A stretch of DNA of 64,000 nt from Panacibacter ginsenosidivorans (GCF_007971225.1 NZ_CP042435.1:2297501-2361500), one strand, 5' to 3'. Shown: positions 37,421-47,900, counted from the stretch's first letter. The notes: generated by a model from the sequence alone, not told the origin. Translations and numbers: made by a program.

Positions 37421-38340
37421 GAAAAGTTTTAGTCACTGCCAAAGTACATGAACACCTTACAGAACGTTTACAAAACAGCGGCTACGAAGTATTGTTTCAG
37501 CCAACCATTAGTTATGATGAACTTGCTGTTACCATAAAAGATATCGAGGGTCTTATTATCACCACACGACTGAAGATCGACAAAAATATTTTGGATGAAG
37601 CAGCGCAACTAAAATGGATCGGTCGTCTCGGCAGCGGCATGGAATTGATAGATGTGCCTTATGCAGAAAGCAAAGGCATCAAATGTGTAAGCAGCCCTGA
37701 AGGCAACCGCAATGCTGTAGCAGAACACACGCTTGGCTTGCTGCTCAATCTTATGAATAAGATCAGCAGCAGTTACGATGAAGTAAAACAGGGCAAATGG
37801 ATTCGCGATGCCAACCGTGGCACAGAACTAAGCGGCAAGACAGTTGGTATCATTGGCTTTGGTAATACAGGCTCTTCCTTTGCAAAATTGCTGGCGCCAT
37901 TTAATGTTACGGTGCTTGCACACGATAAATACAAAGATGGCTATGCGCATGACTACATACGTGAAGCGGCACCTGAGCAGATCTTTCGTTATGCAGATGT
38001 CATCAGTATGCATATACCCCTTACCGAAGAAACACATCATTATGCCAATGCAGATTTTTTTAATGCATTTAAACAACCGCCATATTTTCTCACCACCTGC
38101 CGCGGCAAGGTTACTGACACGGCCGCACTTATTGAAGCACTAAAACAAAACAAAATAAAAGCCGCTGCATTAGATGTGCTGGAAAATGAAAAGCTGGAAA
38201 CACTTACTACTGCGCAACAAGAGCAACTCGATTGGTTATGTGCGCAACCTAGTGTAATTATTACTCCACATATTGCAGGTTACAGCCATGAAGCATATTA
38301 TTTAATGGCTAAGATCGTGTTGGATAAACTGGATATTTAA
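37417..38340 (+). CDS. D-isomer-specific 2-hydroxyacid dehydrogenase
   Basis: 307 residues. The catalytic domain (1-100 and 285-307) surrounds a Rossmann NAD-binding domain with [17 protein letters not shown] near 145. Catalytic residues are expected in [13 protein letters not shown] (Arg side), the [12 protein letters not shown] segment (Glu) and [14 protein letters not shown] (His). The protein is most similar in pattern to phosphoglycerate-dehydrogenase-like enzymes without the C-terminal ACT domain. Its substrate could be a 2-hydroxyacid such as glycerate or phosphoglycerate, but this is not resolvable here. It overlaps rsmA by four bases. A repeat unit begins at the stop codon. Confidence 0.88.
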   Translation: MRKVLVTAKVHEHLTERLQNSGYEVLFQPTISYDELAVTIKDIEGLIITTRLKIDKNILDEAAQLKWIGRLGSGMELIDVPYAESKGIKCVSSPEGNRNAVAEHTLGLLLNLMNKISSSYDEVKQGKWIRDANRGTELSGKTVGIIGFGNTGSSFAKLLAPFNVTVLAHDKYKDGYAHDYIREAAPEQIFRYADVISMHIPLTEETHHYANADFFNAFKQPPYFLTTCRGKVTDTAALIEALKQNKIKAAALDVLENEKLETLTTAQQEQLDWLCAQPSVIITPHIAGYSHEAYYLMAKIVLDKLDI

Positions 38341-38398
38341 TTTTTTGTACTAAGCTGCAGTAATTCTATTAGGCTTATGTTGCGTCGCACTCTTGTAC
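38341..38398 (+). repeat. Interspersed repeat unit, plus orientation
   Basis: Exact core at 38379-38398. The tip TTTTTTGTACTAAGC starts directly after the dehydrogenase TAA. Confidence 0.85.
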
Positions 38399-38440
38399 CG
38401 TTGTAACAATGGTGAATAAAAAGAGCGTGATAATTCTATC

Positions 38441-38472
38441 CGTTTTTAAACGTTTAGAAACGTTTAAAAACG
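38441..38472. promoter_or_regulatory. Perfect 15-bp inverted repeat made of two AAACGTTT palindromes
   Basis: Two identical arms (CGTTTTTAAACGTTT and its complement) separated by AG. It contains two AAACGTTT octamers 10 nt apart, i.e. on one face of the helix, and CGTTTTT/AAAAACG at the ends. No T-tract follows, so it looks like an operator rather than a terminator. It lies about 150 nt upstream of the hypothetical gene at 38620. Confidence 0.6.
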
Positions 38473-38619
38473 AAAGCCCAAAGTTGTATTTGCGCAATAG
38501 ATTATTATTGAAAATCAATATTCTTCTATAAATTTATCGCGCCAATACACACGTTGCATGCAATTTTCTGTGACACCTTAAACTTTCCAAAACGGGACAA
38601 AAAAATTAAGAACAAGCTT

Positions 38620-39117
38620 ATGTCTGCAATCGCTTCATTTTATTTATTGGACACTTCTAAACTGGATGAACTAAAAAAGAGCGCAGAAATCATTGTGAAG
38701 AAAAGTCTTTTCAGCAAGAAAGTGACAGATAATTATCGGGACTATTTGTCGAATAATGCGAAAGAGTTGAAAGGATTTGACGGTTCCGGATACGTTTATG
38801 CGAACTTACTTGTCTATCTGCAAGAAGAAAAAAACATTGACTTAACGCAAAACGAATATGACGACATAGCAAAAGAACTTATTGACAAAAGAGGAACCTC
38901 TCATTTCTTGCTCACTAATAATCAAAAAAACGCTTTTATTAATCAACTTGACACGGCTCATTATTCACTGGCAGAAATTCAACAATTCAATCAAAACTTT
39001 TCAGAGGAAGGTGATGAAGAAACAGCAAAGTTGACACTTGAAGCTATCGAAGTATTGCGGGACAATTTAAGCAAGGTGCAAAACGACAATCAAATATTGC
39101 TGCTAATCGTGGGATAA
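38620..39117 (+). CDS. Hypothetical protein, predicted helical
   Basis: 165 residues from the ATG at 38620; an alternative frame start at 38554 lacks support. The sequence is charged and mostly helical: an N-terminal LDTSKLDELKKSAEIIVKK, a middle with NLLVYLQEEKNIDLTQNEYDD, and an acidic C-terminal EEGDEETAKLTLEAIEVLRD. No signal peptide or membrane segment. I do not recognise the family. It is preceded by the double-palindrome dyad and followed by another orphan gene; together they look like an acquired segment. Immunity-type or stress-type roles would be speculation. Confidence 0.6.
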   Translation: MSAIASFYLLDTSKLDELKKSAEIIVKKSLFSKKVTDNYRDYLSNNAKELKGFDGSGYVYANLLVYLQEEKNIDLTQNEYDDIAKELIDKRGTSHFLLTNNQKNAFINQLDTAHYSLAEIQQFNQNFSEEGDEETAKLTLEAIEVLRDNLSKVQNDNQILLLIVG

Positions 39118-39266
39118 AAACTGCATGCAACAGTGTGTTTATAAAATTGTGGCGGGACGTTAAGCATTCGACTTAAAATCGCTATTTTGCTTGTGTGGTT
39201 AATTGAAACTGACGTTTTTCAAATTCCACAACTTCATAAACACTTTCACGTTACCGCCAATTTTTT

Positions 39267-39650
39267 ATGCACCTCAACATTGGAGAACAGAAAAAGTTTA
39301 TTATTGATTCTAAACTTAAATGGAATTCAACTGGATTATCGGTGCTCGCTAAAGAAGAATATTATTTTGAAGCTATTGGTACATGGAAAGATGCAGGCAT
39401 TGAATGCACTGCTGATGGTTATAGTTATTGGGCATTAACGCTTGCAACAATATTCAGACGATCATTTAAAAACAAGTGGTTTGCTTTGATTGGTACCGTT
39501 GATAAATCAGGCCGCAAGTATTTAATTGGCCAAAAAAGCAATATCAAATTTTGCAAAGCAGGTAATTTATATTTTTACGCAAATGATTTAATATTTATGT
39601 ACTGGAATAATCATGGTACAATAGAATTAACCATCAAAAGAATATCTTAA
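39267..39650 (+). CDS. PA-IL (LecA)-like lectin-fold protein
   Basis: 127 residues, no signal peptide. The pattern resembles the PA-IL galactose-binding beta-sandwich: a strand EYYFEAIGTWKDAG, then a long loop, WFALIGTVDKSGRKYLIG, and the C-terminal YFYANDLIFMYWNNHGTIEL, where the N-D and N-N-x-G positions match the calcium/sugar loop of LecA. It is shorter in the first half than typical LecA domains and lacks the clear His-x-Gln sugar contacts I would expect, so sugar binding is uncertain. It could be the lone remaining domain of a larger carbohydrate-binding protein. It is on the opposite strand to the phospholipase that follows. Confidence 0.5.
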   Translation: MHLNIGEQKKFIIDSKLKWNSTGLSVLAKEEYYFEAIGTWKDAGIECTADGYSYWALTLATIFRRSFKNKWFALIGTVDKSGRKYLIGQKSNIKFCKAGNLYFYANDLIFMYWNNHGTIELTIKRIS

Positions 39651-39750
39651 TACGCCGGCTATTTTCTTTTTTAAATTGATTTAAGAACATCTTGCGGTAA
39701 ATGTAATCGCTGTCAATGGGAGGAACCCCTTGCTGCATATATTTTAAAAC

Positions 39751-39812
39751 GTACAAGAGTGCGACGCAACAAAAGCTTCATGGATATTCAACCGTGGGGT
39801 TCATAAAATTTT
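39751..39812 (-). repeat. Interspersed repeat unit, minus orientation
   Basis: Exact canonical core (complement) at 39751-39770. The tip (AATTTTATGAACCCC on the minus strand) runs up to the phospholipase stop codon at 39813. Confidence 0.85.
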
Positions 39813-42314
39813 TTAGACAGTTCCGCCCATCAATGGGTCAGTGAAACTATGTTTACCGGTATCTATATGTCCTGCAAATCTTTTCAGAAAAGTATTGCTG
39901 CCATCAACCGTTATACTTATATCATACCAGCCAGCACTGTTACCCAGATTAAGTGTTATGATCTCCTGTGAACTTGCCTGTATCAATGTTGTTTGTACTG
40001 GATTGTGATAAGCGTTGTCTTTTATCTGCACCGCAAGATCTTTGCTGCTTACATTATACAAAGAAAGAATTAGATTGCCTGTAAGTGCATTTGAATTTCC
40101 CTTTTCAAATTCATATTTCAGTTGTGCTTTCAAACGCGGATCATTTGCATCGCCGGTGAAGGCACGGTAAAAACCATTGGGGGCGTACACATGCAGATCG
40201 TAATTGCCATTCCCTGTAAGTGGCCATGCATCCTGCAATTCATTGCCTGCAGTAACGGTGTAAGCTTTTACTATAACTTCTTTATTATAGGAGTAAACAT
40301 GGAACGGCGCACCATTGGCATTGCTGCCAAAAACAGTATTGCCTGCTATTAGTTTTATTTGATATTGCTTTCTATCAGCGCTTAAATTTCCGTCTGCATA
40401 TAATTCATAAGCCAATGCACAGGCTGGCTTTACACCCTTTTCCTGTTGCGGCATGTATGGAGATACTGATGGATTATTATTAGCTACAGCAATTTCCTGC
40501 GCAGTTAAATTTTTAAAGTTATCAGGAATGGCTTTAAATTTTGCCTGGTGTATTGATTCAATAAATGTCTCTTTTGAAGGAAAAGAAAGCGCATCAATTT
40601 GCTCGCCATTGTATGGCCTGAAAACAGAAGTAAGATCTCCACATACATGCCTGCGCCATGTACTGATATTTGTTTCTTCTATTTTTTTATTGAATTTATT
40701 GGTGATAAATTTTTCCAGGAACTGCAATGAAGAAGTATGATCAAACACTTCCGAATTTACCCAACCGCCACGGCTCCACGGCGATGCAATAATAAGTGGT
40801 ACACGATAACCCAACCCTATGGGGCTTTCTCTTGCTTCATCTTTTGGATAATATTTCAGATCCTCTTCGAGACTTACCTGTTCAACAGTTGTATCAAGAT
40901 TGCCTGTAACCAAACCCGTTGAAGGCTTTTTACTATGTGGGGGCACAAACGGCGGTACATGATCAAAGCAGCCATCATTCTCATCGTATGTAAGAATAAA
41001 GATCGTCTTCTTCCATACTTCAGGATTTTTTGTAAGTATATCCATCACTTCAGAAATATACCAGGCACCATACCACGGTGAAGTTGGATGATCAGAAAAA
41101 TTTTCCGGTGCCACAATCCATGACACGGTTGGCAATTTACCATTGGCTACATCGCTGCGAAATTGATGTAATACATCGCCTTTGGGGATGGAGAGTGTCT
41201 CATCCTTATCGTTATGTTTATACTTTAATGTTGTAAGTTCATGATAAGCCGCATCACCACTGTTTGTAGTAAAAGCTTTATCATGAATATTTTTTTCAAA
41301 CGCAGAAAGCTGGTCGTATTTTTCTTTTGTGAAATTTTTCTTGTCTTCCTTTACAATTGCTAATTGTTTTTCAAGATCAGCAATTTGCTCAGTGATCTTT
41401 TTTTGTTCATCAGCATTTGCAGAGGCTACTTTACTTTTTAGTGATTCGATTCTTTGCAGAATAACCGGCTCTGCTTTTTGCAAATAATCAAGATAACCTT
41501 TCGATAATTTCACTTTATACTGAGAGAACCATTCAATAGGATTATCTGTAAAGTTGGCAAGCCATGCCTCTTCTTCGCCTTCAAACCCAACACCTACGCT
41601 TATTTCATTCTGGTATATTTTCCATGATACGCCATTCTCTTCCAGTCTTTCCGGAAATGTTTTCCATGCAGCTTCCACGCCATAATCTGTATCTGCATTT
41701 CTTACCCTTGCTTTATGGTTTGCATCTTCACGTACAGTTCCTGTCCAGAAAAATAAACGATTAGGTGTAGTGCCTGTAAGTGATGAACAAAAATGCTGAT
41801 CACAAACAGTAAATGCATCTGCCATTGCATAATAAAACGGAATGTCTTCCCGGGTATAGTAACCCATCGTCATGGGTATATCTTCATAAGGTTTTCCGGG
41901 TCTCTTTGCATCAAGCCATTTATCAAACTTACCATTGTTGCGTGCATCAACCTGGTTACTCCATGAATGTGGCAATGAACTCATCCATGTTGCTTTGGTA
42001 TCTTTTATATTTAAACGAAATGGTGCATAGGTTTCACCCTTCGCATTTGTCTGCAGCCATACTTTATTATTATTAGGTAACTTTATTGCACGCGGATCAT
42101 TAAAGCCACGCACACCTTTCAGCATACCAAAGCAATGATCAAAAGAACGGTTCTCCTGCATCAGCAAAACAACATGTTCTGCATCCTGCCACGTAGTACC
42201 GGGTGCAGGATTTATAGCTAATGCTTTTTGCACCGAAGGCGGCAACATGTTTATTAATCCTGCCCCGCCTGCAAGCATTGCGGCTTTCTTTATAAAATCT
42301 CTTCTGTTATCCAT
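39813..42314 (-). CDS. Phosphocholine-specific phospholipase C (phosphoesterase family)
   Basis: 833 residues. A twin-arginine signal (NRRDFIKKAAMLAGGAGL, 3-20) directs folded export. The alkaline-phosphatase-like catalytic domain spans about 35-600, with LLMQENRSFDHCFGML near 50-65 holding the Glu/Asn metal residues, SLTGTTPNRLFFWTG near 182, ILTYDENDGCFDHVPP near 441 and RVPLIIASPWSRGG near 510. Two C-terminal repeats (about 630-730 and 735-833) match the DUF756 beta domains of Pseudomonas/Burkholderia PlcN/PlcH-type enzymes. Members hydrolyse phosphatidylcholine or sphingomyelin. No PlcR accessory gene is adjacent. Confidence 0.93.
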   Translation of the reverse strand: MDNRRDFIKKAAMLAGGAGLINMLPPSVQKALAINPAPGTTWQDAEHVVLLMQENRSFDHCFGMLKGVRGFNDPRAIKLPNNNKVWLQTNAKGETYAPFRLNIKDTKATWMSSLPHSWSNQVDARNNGKFDKWLDAKRPGKPYEDIPMTMGYYTREDIPFYYAMADAFTVCDQHFCSSLTGTTPNRLFFWTGTVREDANHKARVRNADTDYGVEAAWKTFPERLEENGVSWKIYQNEISVGVGFEGEEEAWLANFTDNPIEWFSQYKVKLSKGYLDYLQKAEPVILQRIESLKSKVASANADEQKKITEQIADLEKQLAIVKEDKKNFTKEKYDQLSAFEKNIHDKAFTTNSGDAAYHELTTLKYKHNDKDETLSIPKGDVLHQFRSDVANGKLPTVSWIVAPENFSDHPTSPWYGAWYISEVMDILTKNPEVWKKTIFILTYDENDGCFDHVPPFVPPHSKKPSTGLVTGNLDTTVEQVSLEEDLKYYPKDEARESPIGLGYRVPLIIASPWSRGGWVNSEVFDHTSSLQFLEKFITNKFNKKIEETNISTWRRHVCGDLTSVFRPYNGEQIDALSFPSKETFIESIHQAKFKAIPDNFKNLTAQEIAVANNNPSVSPYMPQQEKGVKPACALAYELYADGNLSADRKQYQIKLIAGNTVFGSNANGAPFHVYSYNKEVIVKAYTVTAGNELQDAWPLTGNGNYDLHVYAPNGFYRAFTGDANDPRLKAQLKYEFEKGNSNALTGNLILSLYNVSSKDLAVQIKDNAYHNPVQTTLIQASSQEIITLNLGNSAGWYDISITVDGSNTFLKRFAGHIDTGKHSFTDPLMGGTV

Positions 42315-42413
42315 AATATATTTGGTTACCCATAAACCGGAAAGATAATGAAGATAATAAGCCGAGATGAAAACAAACGTTTTATCAAATTATTACCTGT
42401 AACCAAATATATT

Positions 42414-42473
42414 ATTTTTATGAGCCCGGCTATACTGCTGCTATTAAACTTTCGTTGCGTCGCACACCTGTAC
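42414..42473 (+). repeat. Interspersed repeat unit, plus orientation
   Basis: Core at 42454-42473 (GTTGCGTCGCACACCTGTAC, A/C variant), tip TTTTTATGAGCCCGGC. It shares the inner arm CTGCTATTAAACTTTCG with the copy at 44.86 kb. Confidence 0.82.
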
Positions 42474-42497
42474 TGCAAGCCCTGAATCATCAAAAAA

Positions 42498-42923
42498 TTA
42501 TTTTACTGCTTCATAGCTTTTTACGTCAAGAACTATTTTAGTAGTTTCTTCAGGGGCTTCTAACGTTATAGTTATTTTCCCATTGATTCCTTCAATAGTT
42601 ATTGTAGCGTGTCTCAGTTTGCCACCGGCATCAGTAACCTCACCTTTAACTATGGTCTTACCATTTTTTCCAGGTTCGGGCCATTGACATTTGTAATCAC
42701 TTACCGCACCTGTCATATGGTCCTGCTGATCTTCCGGTGTTACTTCTATGTTTTTACTTCCCACTTCGACTATTACATTTTCTTCCTTTTCATGAACCGT
42801 GTTTCCGGAAGCATCAACAACTTTCATTTTAGTACAGGTCCATTTTGTAGCTCCCTCGCATTGTGCTTTTGAAACCAAACCGGTTGCTATAAAAGCGATG
42901 ATTAAAACAAAAAATTTTTTCAT
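42498..42923 (-). CDS. Hypothetical exported protein
   Basis: 141 residues with a clear signal peptide (MKKFFVLIIAFIATGLVSKA). The mature part starts QCEGATKWTCTKM with two Cys (about 22 and 30) and a third at DYKCQWPEPG near 80, so a disulfide is possible. It then consists of alternating beta-like segments (VIVEVGSKNIEV, KTIVKGEVTDAGGKLRHATITIEG, KITITLEAPEE). It resembles small periplasmic beta proteins but I cannot assign a family. No operon partner is present. Confidence 0.6.
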   Translation of the reverse strand: MKKFFVLIIAFIATGLVSKAQCEGATKWTCTKMKVVDASGNTVHEKEENVIVEVGSKNIEVTPEDQQDHMTGAVSDYKCQWPEPGKNGKTIVKGEVTDAGGKLRHATITIEGINGKITITLEAPEETTKIVLDVKSYEAVK

Positions 42924-43150
42924 AGTTGTGCATGTTTAAATATGAGTAAATAAATTATCCTGTTTGTAGCAAACAATTATCAAAGGCATTTAAAAAATAC
43001 CTGTGAAATATTAATAAAAAATCTTTGGTTAATTGTGCGGAATGCACGTGGCTGGAAACAGTATAAAAATAGTAACACGTATCTCAAACACCTGCTTATA
43101 AAATATGAATGGTCAATTTTACAAGCTGAACGGATAAAATAAATAATAAG

Positions 43151-43384
43151 TTATCTTTTCTTCAAAGGCTCTAATAAATAGTCAAGTCCATTAAGCTTTA
43201 TTTCATACATCGTTTGCAGCAGCATGCCCAGTTTACCTTTTGGAAAACCCTTTCTGCCAAACCATTCCAGATAAGATACGGGGAGATTACACAATACTAC
43301 ATCCTTGTATTTCCCAAAAGGCATTTTCATCTGCACAAGTTGCGTCAACATTGCTGAATCAGGCTGCAGAGCGTCATTTTCCAT
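43151..43384 (-). CDS. DUF3820 family protein
   Basis: 77 residues. The segment MKMPFGKYKDVVLCNLPVSYLEWFGRKGFP (two overlapping pieces around 28-57) is diagnostic of DUF3820, sometimes annotated as quorum-sensing-regulated virulence factor-like. The C-terminal MLLQTMYEIKLNGLDYLLEPL completes the domain. It is cytosolic and of unknown mechanism; a link to nuclease or exonuclease-like DUFs has been suggested for relatives. The 20 N-terminal residues precede the conserved core and could be trimmed by a later ATG. Confidence 0.75.
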   Translation of the reverse strand: MENDALQPDSAMLTQLVQMKMPFGKYKDVVLCNLPVSYLEWFGRKGFPKGKLGMLLQTMYEIKLNGLDYLLEPLKKR

Positions 43385-43588
43385 TGTAGCAAAAATAACA
43401 AGGTCAAAATAAAATTAGTATTGTTTTTGTATTATGTGCATCATGAGTAGTTTTTGTGTAGTTAATTCCGCACAAATTTTTTTCCTGTGTATCAGTACGC
43501 TGTTTTCAGCGATTTAGTTAATTGTTTCCAATGATATGGCATAGGGCATGTATTTTGTATTATAGAACGTTCACCTAAATATTTAACT

Positions 43589-44053
43589 ATGAAATCATCA
43601 AAAGAAATCATCGAAGTGTTAAATGATCTTATAAAGATCAATAATGATCGTATTGAAGGTTATGATAAGGCAATTGAAAATGCAAAGACGATTGATGTAG
43701 GCCTGCAAACTGTTTTCAGCAAAATGAAAAGCGAAAGTATCAAATTCACCGCTGAACTACACAACCGCGTTTTGCAATTGGGTGGCGAGCCACAGGATGG
43801 CACCACTGTATCAGGTAAGCTTTACCGCGCATGGATGGATGTAAAAGCAACATTTACAGGTAAAGACCGAACATCATTACTTGAATCATGTGAAACCGGT
43901 GAAGATGCTGCCCAGAAGGCATACAGAGATGCTATGGAAACAGAGGATTTGCCAGCAGAGATACGTGATTTCATCGGGCAACAGCAACAAACATTACGTG
44001 CTTCGCACGACGAAATTAAAGCAATGCGGGATATGCAAAAAGCTATTTCCTGA
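43589..44053 (+). CDS. PA2169-type four-helix-bundle (DUF2383) protein
   Basis: 154 residues, predicted all-helical, with the repeated helix-turn pattern of ferritin-like bundles: IIEVLNDLIKINNDRIEGYDKAI, FSKMKSESIKFTAELHNRVLQLGG, SLLESCETGEDAAQKAYRDAM and IRDFIGQQQQTLRASHDEIKAMRD. Members of DUF2383 are stress-related proteins of unknown biochemistry; a metal site is possible because several Glu/His positions align with ferritin-like ligands, but I do not claim one. The gene stands alone with a clean terminator. Confidence 0.85.
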   Translation: MKSSKEIIEVLNDLIKINNDRIEGYDKAIENAKTIDVGLQTVFSKMKSESIKFTAELHNRVLQLGGEPQDGTTVSGKLYRAWMDVKATFTGKDRTSLLESCETGEDAAQKAYRDAMETEDLPAEIRDFIGQQQQTLRASHDEIKAMRDMQKAIS

Positions 44054-44098
44054 TAGCTATTATTTACGCCAGCCGTTGCTCATCCTAAAAACACAATT

Positions 44099-44134
44099 TA
44101 AAAAAGGCATGCACTATAATTGCATGCCTTTTTT
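44099..44134 (+). terminator. Terminator of the DUF2383 gene
   Basis: AAAAAGGCATGCA pairs with TGCATGCCTTTTT around a short loop, 45 nt past the stop. Confidence 0.88.
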
Positions 44135-44182
44135 ATTAACAAGCAAAATTTATAGTATGCTTAGCTGAATAAAAAATAAAGC

Positions 44183-44244
44183 GCCGCAGTGTGCGACGCA
44201 ACAAAAGTTTAATAGTTATACAATTGCCGTGTAAATAAAATTTC
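44183..44244 (-). repeat. Interspersed repeat unit, minus orientation
   Basis: Core at 44183-44202 (GTGTGCGACGCAAC intact, inner end diverged), tip TTGCCGTGTAAATAAAATTT, ending at the stop codon region of the gene at 44245. Confidence 0.78.
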
Positions 44245-44712
44245 TCACATCGTTTCTGCCTCACCTTTATGCCGCGGTTTAAAATACAAATAATAATAAC
44301 CAAGAATTAGTACGCCCATTGAAAATGGAATAATAGCAAGATGTTTATACGCCACTTCACCAAAAACAATTTTACTATCGAAACCAAAGAATTCAGAGAT
44401 CATCCAGTAAGAGTTGGCTGTTATCCAAACTGTGATGGCAAGATTATGACATAGCTCTGAAACATATTGTTTCGTTCGCCACGCAATGACGATAGAGATA
44501 ATAAGTGTGGGAAATATCATCGCTATACCAAGCGGCTTCCAAACCAAACACCAGCTTATATCTTTGAACAGCCAGAATACAATATGCAGATTTTCCATTT
44601 TGCGGTAACGCAACGGTATGGAATAAGACTGCTCATTTGCCTGCGAAGTATGCATTTCTACTGATGCTGACTGTTGTGTTGCCAAAACATTGTTTGCCGG
44701 CGCTGTATTCAT
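44245..44712 (-). CDS. Hypothetical four-helix membrane protein
   Basis: 155 residues with four hydrophobic segments near 47-62, 65-85, 97-113 and 127-147, and a short basic cytosolic tail (KPRHKGEAE). The N-terminal 35 residues are polar and Gln/Ser-rich. WKPLGIAMIFPTLIISIVIAWRTKQY and ITANSYWMISEFFGFD are the most distinctive pieces. No family assigned. It is expressed away from the phylogenetically neighbouring genes; no operon is apparent. Confidence 0.62.
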   Translation of the reverse strand: MNTAPANNVLATQQSASVEMHTSQANEQSYSIPLRYRKMENLHIVFWLFKDISWCLVWKPLGIAMIFPTLIISIVIAWRTKQYVSELCHNLAITVWITANSYWMISEFFGFDSKIVFGEVAYKHLAIIPFSMGVLILGYYYLYFKPRHKGEAETM

Positions 44713-44819
44713 TTCTATGCAGTTGTTGGTAAAAAATATTTTTGCAACATTAACTTTTTGAAGCGATTTGCAAACTTAAAATTCCTGCAAAAAATTTACT
44801 GAGTATAGCATGTGAGAAG

Positions 44820-44879
44820 AATATGTTGAGCCAAACATTTTTGCTGCTATTAAACTTTCGTTGCGTCGCACACTTGTAC
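44820..44879 (+). repeat. Interspersed repeat unit, plus orientation
   Basis: Core at 44860-44879 (GTTGCGTCGCACACTTGTAC, A/C variant), with inner arm TGCTGCTATTAAACTTTC shared with the copy at 42.45 kb. The T-rich tip is eroded. Confidence 0.82.
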
Positions 44880-44974
44880 GCTTTAAATAAGTTTCAACAG
44901 TAGGCAAGCTTATAAATTACGGAATGATTAGCGAGAAAAAAGCTCCTGCAGAAAAATCATATTATAAAAGGAGG

Positions 44975-47900
44975 CTACATATTGCGCCTATATTGTCCGC
45001 CTACTTCATACAATGCATGAGTGATTTGACCAAGGCTGCAGTATTTTACAGTTTCCATTAATTGTTCGAAAATGTTGCCATTATTAACAGCAACTTCTTT
45101 CAGTCTTTTTAGTGCATCTGCACTTTTATTTTCATTACGTTTCCAGAACGCCTGCAGGTTTTGAATCTGTTGTTCTTTTTCTTCTTTTGTACTGCGTATA
45201 ATTTCTGAAGGAATAATAGTTGGTGAACCTTTTTTATTAAGAAAAGTATTTACACCAACAAGCGGCAACTCGCCGGTATGTTTAAGATGCTCGTAATGCA
45301 AACTCTCTTCCTGAATTTTATTTCTCTGATACATGCGTTCCATGGCGCCAAGCACACCACCACGTTCTGTAATACGGTCAAACTCTTTCATCACGGCTTC
45401 CTCAACAAGATCAGTCAACTCTTCTATAAGAAAAGCACCTTGGTTGGGATTTTCATTTTTTGCGGTACCAAGTTCGCGGTTGATGATTAGTTGTATAGCC
45501 ATTGCACGACGTACACTTTCTTCTGTCGGCGTTGTAATCGCCTCATCATAAGCGTTTGTATGTAACGAATTACAGTTATCATAAATAGCGTACAAAGCCT
45601 GCAAGGTGGTGCGTATATCGTTGAAGTCAATTTCCTGTGCATGCAAACTTCTGCCACTTGTTTGAATATGATATTTCAACATCTGGCTACGCTTGTTGGC
45701 TTTGTATTTATATTTCATTGCCTTAGCCCAGATGCGGCGTGCAACACGGCCAATAACACTATATTCGGGATCCATCCCATTGCTGAAGAAGAAAGACAAG
45801 TTCGGTGCAAAATCATCTATGTGCATACCGCGACTTAAATAATATTCTACATATGTAAAGCCATTAGCTAATGTAAATGCAAGCTGTGTTACAGGATTGG
45901 CACCAGCTTCAGCGATATGATAACCACTGATACTTACGCTGTAAAAATTGCGCACATTATTTTCAATAAAATATTGCTGCACATCACCCATCAACTTTAA
46001 TGCAAATTCAGTGGAGAAGATACAAGTGTTTTGTGCCTGATCTTCTTTTAAAATATCTGCCTGGACAGTACCACGAACCTGTGATAATGCAGATGCTTTT
46101 ATTTGCTCATATACATCCTTTGGCAATACTTCATCACCACTTAAGCCGAGTGATTTTAAGCCAAGTCCGTTGTTACCTTCCGGTAATCTTTCAGGTGAAG
46201 AAGGGTTATAGTAAATCGGTTTGGGTAAGTGTTTATATTTTTTTTCAAAAGCTTCATTAATCATTGACCATTGATCATTTGCTTCTATCCATTTTTCGCA
46301 TTGCTGATCAATAGCGGCATTCATAAAAAATGCAAGTAACATAGCTGCAGGGCCATTAATGGTCATACTCACAGACGTTTTAGGATCGCAAAGGTCAAAG
46401 CCGCTGTATAGTTTTTTTGCATCATCTACAGTAGCAATGCTTACACCGCTATTACCAACCTTGCCATAAATATCGGGTCGATGCGCAGGGTCTTCTCCAT
46501 ACAATGTAACGCTGTCAAACGCAGTAGATAAACGCTTTGCAGGCTGACCTTGTGATACGTAATGGAAACGTTTGTTGGTACGTTCTGGTCCCCCTTCGCC
46601 GGCAAACATGCGTGTCGGGTCTTCGCCTTCTCTTTTCAATGGAAACACACCAGCCGTATATGGAAAACTTCCAGGTACATTTTCCTGTGCCTGCCATTTT
46701 AAGATATCACCCCAGTCTTTATATTTTGGTAAAATAACTTTTGAAATTCTTGTGCCCGATAAACTGTTGCTAAACATCGGTTGCTTTATTACTTTATCAC
46801 GCACATTGTATTCATAAAAATCCTGTTGGTAGGCTTTCAGCTTTTCAGGCCAGTGCTGAATTAGTTTTTTACTTACCGGCGTTAATCGTTCTGTATAAAA
46901 ATTGATCTGTGATTCAATTGCACTAATAATTGAGGAATCATTTTTTTCTTTCAGTATTTCAAGCGCTCCATGCAGTTGATATAATTTGGTTGCAATAACC
47001 GCCTGGTCAATAACCAGTTGATTATAATTTTTTATCTCATCTGTTATTTCACTTAAGTAACGCACTCTTGCAGGCGGAATGATCATTGCTTTGCTTACTG
47101 TATCCTTATGCGCAACATGTTCTGTTGTTCCAAATTTTATTCCTGTCTTCTTTTCAACAGCTATTACAAGCTTTTCAAATAATTCATTAATACCTGCATC
47201 ATTAAACTGTGAAGCGATGGTGCCAATTACAGGTAACTCATCATCCTTTGCAGTCCACAAAGAATGATTGCGTTTATATTGTTTACGCACATCAGCCAAT
47301 GCATCTAACGCACCTGCCTTATCAAATTTATTTATAGCAATTACATCTGCATAGTCAAGCATGTTGATCTTCTCTAATTGAGATGCAGCACCATATTCAG
47401 GTGTCATTACATATAAGCTTACATCGCAGAAATCAAGGATAGATGCATCACTTTGTCCTACACCTGCGCTTTCCAAAATAATAAAATCATAAGCAGCTTC
47501 TTTGCAAATATCAATCGCTTCCTGCACATGCACACTTAATGCTTTATCACTTTCTCTAGTAGCAAGACTGCGCATATAGGCACGTGGATGATGAATGGAA
47601 TTCATTCTTATTCTATCTCCCAATAAAGCACCACCTGTTTTTTTCTTGGATGGATCAACTGAGATAACAGCAATTGTTTTATCACTGAATGAATTCAAAT
47701 AACGACGAACGATTTCATCTGTTACAGAAGATTTTCCTGCGCCACCTGTGCCCGTAATACCAAGTACAGCCCCCTTCCAACTTCCCCCGGTGGGGGAAGA
47801 GTTTTGTAAATTGTTACTATCCTCATTAAATTGTTTTGTGGGAAGCCCTTTTAATGTAGAATGGATTTTTTCTATCGTTTCGTTAATATTATAAAGTATA

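Noticed and set aside
42498-42923. Lipocalin assignment for the small exported protein
   Set aside because: Length and strands would fit loosely, but no GxW motif or conserved lipocalin cysteine pattern is visible.
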